In this document: positions 58,721 to 64,000 of the stretch, one piece after another
Numbering within the stretch: position 1 is the first letter of the stretch
Layout: every line of letters begins with the position of its first letter
Assembly (NCBI GenBank): GCA_030427705.1
Contig: JAUIBR010000028.1
Span: 26,566-90,565, forward strand
Length of the DNA: 64,000 nucleotides
Origin: a bacterium
GTDB lineage: Bacteria > Myxococcota_A > Bradymonadia > Bradymonadales > Bradymonadaceae
Direction of reading: 5' to 3'
Translations under genes and position numbers: made by a program
The notes under the pieces: generated by a model
The model's database searches: none
What the model was told of the DNA's origin: nothing
What the model saw: only the letters and a program-made list of their open reading frames with translations

Positions 58721-60370
58721 GTGTCAGAATCCGATAAATTTCTAGGCGCTGAAATCGACGGCCGTTACCGCATCTTGGAAGAACTAGGTGTTGGCGCGAC
58801 GGGGACCGTCTTCAGAGGCGTGCAGATTGCCGTTGATCGTGAAGTTGCGATCAAAATCATGCACGAAGAATTGCAGGTCGAATCCGACTTCGGGCAACGC
58901 TTTGTCCTGGAAGCCAAGGCGGTCGCGAGCCTTGATCACCCCAGTATTCTGACACTTCACGACTTCGGGTTTTGGGAAGCGGGCAACGTTCACTACATGG
59001 TGACAGAGCTCGTCAAAGGCCAGCCACTCGAAGACATGATGCGCAAGAGCAAGGGTGACATTCCCGTCGCCGAGATCTTGCTCATCGCAGCCCAGGTGGC
59101 TGACGCGCTAGCCCACGCGCATGACAACAACGTGATTCACCGGGACATGAAGCCCGGCAATATCATGGTGTTCAAGACGCAGTTCGGCGGTATTCGGGCC
59201 AAGGTGCTCGACTTCGGCCTTGCGCAGCTAAAGCGCGATGACGTTGCAGACTCGGACCTGACACAACCCGGGATGATCTACGGAACGCCGCTTTACATGA
59301 GCCCCGAACAGGTACTCGGCCAGCGTGACCTGACACCAGCCGTCGACGTCTATGCTTACGGCATCATGCTCTACGAGATGTTTGAGGGGCGCCCGCCTTT
59401 CTATGCCTCGTCGATCTCGGACATGTTGCAGCAACATCTGAACCAACCACCACCCCCGATGGTCCGCGCACGTGCGCCGATTGAGGTGGAGGAAATGATC
59501 GAGCGGTGTTTGCTCAAGGACCCCGCGGAGCGCATTCAACGTGCGGATGAGCTGTTGGAGGTCCTGTACCAGTTCATGCAGGTCTCTGGGCATACCGAGA
59601 CCTCAATGGAGATTCCCCGCTCGCTCTTTGAGCCGACGGAAACGGAAGGCTTGAGCGAGCCGAGCGATGACGAAATCTATGAGTTGACTGAGCTGCCCAG
59701 TCTGTTTGATCTCGGGGATTCCGCCCTGGATGCCGAGAAGGACCAATTCCACGTTGGTTTGTGGTCGAGCGGACGAAAGAAGCCCCAGAAGAACAAGGCC
59801 GTTTTGGGCGCGATGCGCATTGAAACGTCGAAGCCAGCAGCAGCGGCGTTTAGCGATGAGTTGCCTTCGGGCATCATCCAGAAAGAATCGACGGTGAAGT
59901 ACATCGATATGTCGTTTGTCGGCAAATCGACGTCCGCCAAGAAACGCCCGAAAATACTGGAGCACGTGGCAGCCTCGACCTCTGGCGGTATGAATCAAGT
60001 CGGTCCAGGAATGGGCATTATTCGACCCGCCAAACACGTGGATGCCTTCGACCCGAATTGGGAGGTCGAGTCCATCGACATCAGCGATGAATTCCTGCCC
60101 GAACCCTCGGATTTGGAAGAGATCTCGATGGGCATGATCGAGACGCTGCAGCCAGTCCCTATCGAAGACATGCCGCCCCAATTGCGTGTGCAGAAGTCCG
60201 CCGATTCTACAGATGAAATCGCCGCTGCGCCTGACACCCAGAGCTCTCAGCTCTTGGAAGCGGAAGTCAAAAGTAAGAACAAGACGATCGTCTTCATGTC
60301 CCTGCTCATCATCGTTTTGGTGCTTGCGCTCGCCGTCGCGATTGCCGACCCGTTCGGTTGGTTGCGTTGA
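58721..60370 (+). CDS. Tail-anchored Ser/Thr protein kinase
   Basis: A 549-residue eukaryotic-type kinase starting at a GTG (58721). Kinase domain residues 16-280: GVGATGTVFRGV, AIKIMHEEL, VIHRDMKPGNIMV, KVLDFGLAQL, TPLYMSPEQ. A long low-complexity acidic region follows (300-510; with EDMPPQLRVQKSADSTDE) and then a single C-terminal TM helix (IVFMSLLIIVLVLALAVAIADPFGWLR), so the catalytic part faces the cytoplasm. Catalytic residues are present. It is flanked by inverted copies of a word array. The targets are unknown. Confidence 0.88.
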   Translation: MSESDKFLGAEIDGRYRILEELGVGATGTVFRGVQIAVDREVAIKIMHEELQVESDFGQRFVLEAKAVASLDHPSILTLHDFGFWEAGNVHYMVTELVKGQPLEDMMRKSKGDIPVAEILLIAAQVADALAHAHDNNVIHRDMKPGNIMVFKTQFGGIRAKVLDFGLAQLKRDDVADSDLTQPGMIYGTPLYMSPEQVLGQRDLTPAVDVYAYGIMLYEMFEGRPPFYASSISDMLQQHLNQPPPPMVRARAPIEVEEMIERCLLKDPAERIQRADELLEVLYQFMQVSGHTETSMEIPRSLFEPTETEGLSEPSDDEIYELTELPSLFDLGDSALDAEKDQFHVGLWSSGRKKPQKNKAVLGAMRIETSKPAAAAFSDELPSGIIQKESTVKYIDMSFVGKSTSAKKRPKILEHVAASTSGGMNQVGPGMGIIRPAKHVDAFDPNWEVESIDISDEFLPEPSDLEEISMGMIETLQPVPIEDMPPQLRVQKSADSTDEIAAAPDTQSSQLLEAEVKSKNKTIVFMSLLIIVLVLALAVAIADPFGWLR

Positions 60371-60608
60371 GTTCGCTTCGCTCAGAGTTCGCTGACGCTC
60401 AGAATTCGCGCTTCGCGCTCAGAGTTCGCTGACGCTCAGAATTCGCGCTTCGCGCTCAGAGTTCGCTGACGCTCAGAATTCGCGCTTACGCGCTCAGATC
60501 TCAGCAACGATTCTGAGCGGCGAAGCCGCGAATTCTGAGGCAAGCGAAGCGATGCCGAATTCTGAGGCAAGCGAAGCGATGCCGAATTCTGAGGCGCAGC
60601 CGAACTCA
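60371..60608. repeat. Word array between two convergent stop codons
   Basis: It begins directly after the kinase TGA and ends at the TGA of the DUF4132 gene (60606-60608, minus). Units GTTCGCTGACGCTCAGAATTCG and GCGCTTCGCGCTCAGA alternate (about six), then units of GGCAAGCGAAGCGATGCCGAATTCT follow. Both stop codons read TGAGTTCG, i.e. the stop triplet matches the word. Confidence 0.9.
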
Positions 60609-62015
60609 AGCATTGAGGTGGATCGAGCGCAGCGCTTCCGAAGCCCACAAACGAATTTGTGCCTCTGTGGCCCCACGCTTTGCATGAAACTGCACGGAGT
60701 TAACGCGTAGACCACCTTCGGTTGGCTCACCATCGATCTGAGCCATCAACGCCGGGGTACTGATCGTAATCGTGCCGAAATGGCCCCATGCGCTGACTAA
60801 TCCCTGACGGTTCCAACCTCGGTCCGGGACAACCTGGTCGATACCTAGCTCGGTATGCCTCGTCCGCAAATCTTCTGGGTTTAGCGGATAGGTGGCGCGT
60901 CCAATCTGGTCGACAGATTGAAAGATTTCGAAGTCCGAGAGATGGTCACTCCATGCCTGGAGCGTGTCGGCGTCCATATTCAATGGATGGGGTATGGAAA
61001 CCTTGGCTTGCGGTTCGATTGAAACCGTATCACCGATGGCATTGATGGGGGTCCCCGATTCATCCATACGAAATGTTATGTCTTCCGTAATCCAAATTAT
61101 ACTCTCGACGATGGGTCGAAGCACCGGGTTTTCCCAGGCATGTTCGCGCAGCCGGGCCCAGGTTCGCTCACCCTGTTGCAGCATCTCTTCTTCAAAGCGT
61201 TGCGACTGTTCCTTCGTCTCGCGATTGTAGGCCGCAAGCAGGTCGCGATACCGCGCGCGTTGTTTGCGCAGTCGCGTGTTGTCTTCGTTTCGACGGCCTA
61301 CGGGGAAGGACGCGTACTTAAGGCCTTCTTGGTCCTTGATGACATGGCCATCGGGGAATAGCTGCACCGTGAGCGTTCGCTCGGAACTGATCTCGAGCGT
61401 GAACGTGGAGTCTTTGGACAATCCAAGTGTAGGCACTTCGTCATCCAGCAGTGCTTCAAAGGTCAGCCCTTTTTGGTCGGCAAGCCGATGAAGCGTGCCT
61501 TCGACGCACGTTTCGACGTGGGCGTTTGCGGTTGGTTGCATCGCCGTCGCGGCATGTTTGCGCAACCAACGCAGCGCCGGCTGACAATGGGATGCCGCCA
61601 ACACCTGGATCATATGCTTGGTATTGAAACGTACCGCCGGGTCATGCGTGTTGAGATACGCAATAAGCTGGTCTGCAACCGCCGCCGGCGCCAGATGCAC
61701 GACGTTCGCAAACCATCGATTCGGGTAGGCGTAGTTGCAGCTATGCCAGAGGTCGATGACCGCCCGGCTAAAACCCGAGAGTGACTCCGGCGTACAGGTC
61801 TTTCGGATAACTTGAAGGTAGGGCTGTGGCTCTGAAAGCGAGCTCCAACGCAACGCCAGTCCCAGCGTCTGAACGCTAGAATCGTCCAGCAATCGTCCCT
61901 CTTTGTGGGCGATTTCCGGAAGCTCCGCACGGCGCCACGTATGCGGCAGCGCGTGTACAACTTGGGCGGTTGGGTCTTTGGCCATAAAAGCATTGTAGAC
62001 CAAAGTCGGATGCAT
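60606..62015 (-). CDS. DUF4132 domain protein
   Basis: A 469-residue soluble protein. Its C-terminal half matches the DUF4132 (MolR-like) pattern: HPLNMDADTLQAWSDHLSDFEIFQSVDQIGR, then LRVNSVQFHAKRG. The N-terminal half is helical and repeat-like (RAVIDLWHSCNYAYPNRWF, DPAVRFNTKHMIQVLAASHCQPALRWLRKHAATA), as in HEAT-like regions of this family. Full-length members are often longer, so the N-terminus may be shortened. The function of the family is poorly known. I chose ATG 62015; the next ATG (61985) is also possible. Its stop lies at the edge of a word array. Confidence 0.72.
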   Translation of the reverse strand: MHPTLVYNAFMAKDPTAQVVHALPHTWRRAELPEIAHKEGRLLDDSSVQTLGLALRWSSLSEPQPYLQVIRKTCTPESLSGFSRAVIDLWHSCNYAYPNRWFANVVHLAPAAVADQLIAYLNTHDPAVRFNTKHMIQVLAASHCQPALRWLRKHAATAMQPTANAHVETCVEGTLHRLADQKGLTFEALLDDEVPTLGLSKDSTFTLEISSERTLTVQLFPDGHVIKDQEGLKYASFPVGRRNEDNTRLRKQRARYRDLLAAYNRETKEQSQRFEEEMLQQGERTWARLREHAWENPVLRPIVESIIWITEDITFRMDESGTPINAIGDTVSIEPQAKVSIPHPLNMDADTLQAWSDHLSDFEIFQSVDQIGRATYPLNPEDLRTRHTELGIDQVVPDRGWNRQGLVSAWGHFGTITISTPALMAQIDGEPTEGGLRVNSVQFHAKRGATEAQIRLWASEALRSIHLNA

Positions 62016-62069
62016 CACCAAGATTCGGGCTCGGCTCGCATCCTCGGGTTCGTTTGGGGTTCTAAGTAA

Positions 62070-62238
62070 GGTCCACAGATGCGCACTGATTAGACACAGA
62101 ATTGCGCAGACTCTTCTGGGGATGAGGTTTGTATGCCGCCGAAGTCTTCAGATAGCTCTTCACGCTCATGACTGGCGCTTTGTGCTTATCAAAAGAAATC
62201 TGTGAACTCTGTGTTTAATCGGTGTCTTTCTGTGGACC
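62070..62238. repeat. Second inverted-repeat element of the CTGTG type
   Basis: Left arm 62070-62110 (GGTCCACAGATGCGCACTGAT, then TAGACACAGAATTGCGCAGA) and right arm 62199-62238, whose complement (GGTCCACAGAAAGACACCGAT, TAAACACAGAGTTCACAGA) is about 80% identical. The arms are about 90 bp apart and are of the same kind as the pair at 18786-18941. Confidence 0.82.
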
Positions 62239-62268
62239 TTCGACTTGAACGCGAGAGCGAAGCGCGAG

Positions 62269-64000
62269 CTACTGAGCGGTGAAACAGCTGAGCACCGACT
62301 CGTTGTTGAGTGGCCAGAACGTGCCCTGATTTTCGCTGAACGAGTCGTAGTAGACCGTGTACGTGCCTGGGGTCAGGCGCTTGGTATTCGGGTAGGCGAA
62401 CATGGCCGTTCCGCGATTGCTGTACGCAAGCCCCAGCCCGATGCGGTCACCGGTCGCGTTGTCTTCAACTTCAAGTGCACCCTGCGAGTTGTAGTTCGTG
62501 TTTGCTGAAGTCAGGCCTTGGCCACCGACCGTGACGTCAAACGTGATGTCGACGACGGGGATGTCCACCGTAACCGATTGGGAAGAGTTCAAGGCGAGTG
62601 CGCTGCGCAGTTGGGCCTCGTTGTTGAGCGGCCAGAAGAAGCCGGTGTTCTCGCTGAACGAGTCGTAATAGACATCGTAGGTACCCGGCGTCAGGCGCTT
62701 GGTTGTTGGGTATGCGAAGTTCGCGGTGCCTCGATTGCTGTATGCCAATCCGAGCCCAATCCGGTCGCCGGTGGTCGCGTCCTCAACCTCAAGCGAGCCT
62801 TGTGAATTATAGTTTGTGTTTGCCGTGGTCAGTCCTTGCCCGCCAACGGTGACGTCGAACGTGATGTCGACAACCGGCACATCCACAATCACGCTTTGTG
62901 AGGAGTTAATCGCCACGGCCGAGCGTAGCTGCGCTTCGTTGTTCAGCGGCCAGAAGAAGCCGGTGTTTTCGCTGAACGAGTCGTAATAGACATCGTAGGT
63001 ACCTGGCGTCAGGCGCTTGGTTGTTGGGTATGCGAAGTTGGCTGTACCTCGATTGCTGTACGCCAGACCGAGTCCAATTCGGTCGCCGGTCGCCGAATCT
63101 TCTACTTCCAGCGCACCTTGTGAATTGTAGTTTGTGTTTGCCGTGGTCAGCCCTTGTCCGCCCACAGTGACGTCGAACGTGACGTCGACCACTGGGACAT
63201 CGACCGTAACGGTTTGCGTCGAGTTGAGCGCAAGTGCCGAACGCAGTTGTGCTTCGTTGTTTAGTGGCCAGAAGAAGCCGGTGTTTTCGCTGAACGAGTC
63301 GTAGAAGACATCGTACGTACCCGGTGTCAGGCGCTTGGTTGTTGGGTATGCGAAGTTCGCAGTCCCTCGGTTGCTGTACGCCAGTCCAAGTCCAATCCGG
63401 TCGCCCGTCGTGGTGTCTTCCACTTCCAAAGCACCTTGCGAATTGTAGTTCGTGTTGGCTGTGGTCAGGCCCTGCCCGCCGACGGTGACCCCAAAGGTGA
63501 TATCGACCACAGGAATGTCCACCGTCACCGTTTGTGTGCTGTTCAACGCCAGTGCCGAGCGCAGCTGCGCTTCGTTGTTCAATGGCCAGAAGAAGCCCGT
63601 GTTTTCGCTGAATGAATCGTAGAAAACGTTGTACGTACCCGGTGTCAGGCGCTTGGTTGTTGGGTATGCGAAGTTGGCCGTGCCACGATTGCTGTAAGCC
63701 AGGCCGAGCCCGATTCGGTCACCCGTCGCCGCATCTTCAACCTCAAGCGCGCCTTGTGAATTGTAGTTGGTGTTTGCGGTCGTCAGCCCTTGCCCACCGA
63801 CCGTCAAACCGAACGTGATGTCGACAACGGGGATGTCGACATTGACCGTGGTTGATGTGGTCAAATCGACGTTTTGCATGATGTACGACTCGTTGTTGAG
63901 CGGCCAGAAGACGCCCGTGTTCTCGCTGAATGAGTCGTAGATAATGTGGTAGCGGCCTGGGGTCAGGCGCTTGCTTGCTGGATATGCGAAGCTTGCGGTT
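62269..64000 (-). CDS. Repetitive surface protein, C-terminal part (runs off the window)
   Basis: The frame is open from the right edge to a TAG at 62269-62271. It encodes at least five complete and one partial copy of a repeat of 106 residues with the core VGGQGLTTANTNYNSQG, EVEDATTGDRIGLGLAYSN, TTKRLTPGTYDVYYDSFSE and FFWPLNNEAQLRSALALNSS. Copies differ at only a few residues. The motif order suggests a beta-sandwich carbohydrate-binding or adhesin domain; I do not recognise the family. The start and signal peptide lie beyond 64000. The final copy ends with SCFTAQ. The stop codon borders a short GCGCTTCGCTC word. Confidence 0.85.
   Translation of the reverse strand, partial: TASFAYPASKRLTPGRYHIIYDSFSENTGVFWPLNNESYIMQNVDLTTSTTVNVDIPVVDITFGLTVGGQGLTTANTNYNSQGALEVEDAATGDRIGLGLAYSNRGTANFAYPTTKRLTPGTYNVFYDSFSENTGFFWPLNNEAQLRSALALNSTQTVTVDIPVVDITFGVTVGGQGLTTANTNYNSQGALEVEDTTTGDRIGLGLAYSNRGTANFAYPTTKRLTPGTYDVFYDSFSENTGFFWPLNNEAQLRSALALNSTQTVTVDVPVVDVTFDVTVGGQGLTTANTNYNSQGALEVEDSATGDRIGLGLAYSNRGTANFAYPTTKRLTPGTYDVYYDSFSENTGFFWPLNNEAQLRSAVAINSSQSVIVDVPVVDITFDVTVGGQGLTTANTNYNSQGSLEVEDATTGDRIGLGLAYSNRGTANFAYPTTKRLTPGTYDVYYDSFSENTGFFWPLNNEAQLRSALALNSSQSVTVDIPVVDITFDVTVGGQGLTSANTNYNSQGALEVEDNATGDRIGLGLAYSNRGTAMFAYPNTKRLTPGTYTVYYDSFSENQGTFWPLNNESVLSCFTAQ
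62300..64000 (-). repeat. 318-bp tandem repeat (106 codons)
   Basis: At least five units in phase with the coding frame, differing mostly at synonymous sites. Period is visible from the string CGCTGAACGAGTCGTA recurring every 318 bp (62971, 63289 and so on). The array continues beyond the window. Confidence 0.9.

Noticed and set aside
1..64000. tRNA or rRNA genes
   Set aside because: No cloverleaf with a TTCGA-type T arm and CCA-like end, and no rRNA conserved segments, were found by eye; a tRNA scan could still find one I missed.

Overview
The window looks like chromosome of a Bradymonadales-type bacterium (Bradymonadia, within Myxococcota / former Deltaproteobacteria). This placement is an inference. 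It rests on several lipoproteins with a long Asn-Asn-X linker after the lipobox, Asp- and Cys-rich secreted lipoproteins, FG-GAP, RCC1 and LamG surface proteins, two Ser/Thr protein kinases and moderately high GC. No rRNA, tRNA, CRISPR array, phage module, transposase or integrase was found.

Layout. 1-11.5 kb: hemerythrin-like protein divergent from an ankyrin protein, several secreted lipoproteins, a methyltransferase, a thioredoxin-reductase-like flavoprotein overlapping its AraC regulator, an FG-GAP lipoprotein, and a BRCT protein with two lipoproteins. 11.6-16 kb: an accessory stretch with a ParD/ParE - Sir2 - SDR operon, then small genes (HAD hydrolase, cyclic-phosphate receiver-like protein, ADP-ribosylation/crystallin J1-type protein, VOC protein) with repeat islands between them. 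16-31 kb: a frameshifted metallo-beta-lactamase-fold gene, a Cys-rich lipoprotein, an APC permease fused to EIIA-like and RCK_C-like domains, enoyl-CoA hydratase, a deacetylase/acetyltransferase pair (HDAC-like plus AblB-like), a tail-specific protease, a phosphoesterase, an ABC exporter split by an in-frame TGA, and rimO. 31-38.5 kb: a large membrane protein, a DegT aminotransferase, an M3 peptidase and glmU in one compact minus-strand run. 38.5-42.5 kb: LamG, RCC1 and FG-GAP secreted proteins, the last frameshifted at a C6 run. 42.5-47.8 kb: adenosine deaminase, a Ser/Thr kinase and divergent ahcY. AhcY makes adenosine from S-adenosylhomocysteine and the deaminase can remove it. 47.8-58.5 kb: lipoproteins, a GT2 glycosyltransferase, an apparent operon (beta-helix membrane protein, Rieske, roadblock/LC7, lipoprotein, phosphoesterase) and a GH13 protein. 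58.7-64 kb: a second kinase, a DUF4132 protein and the C-terminal part of a surface protein built from near-identical 318-bp repeats that runs off the window.

The most unusual feature is the intergenic DNA. Around twenty islands consist of short words amplified locally, each island with its own word. At least twelve begin at, or within a few bases of, a stop codon, and some words include the stop trinucleotide. Some words form small hairpins with TTC or GAA loops, and others are rich in the normally rare tetramer CTAG. A separate element built from CTGTG words occurs twice as an inverted pair of about 40-bp arms (18.79-18.94 kb, 62.07-62.24 kb) and once as a single arm (31.28 kb). One word family also lies in frame inside the GH13 gene. 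Three genes carry apparent disabling mutations, which may be real decay or sequence errors.
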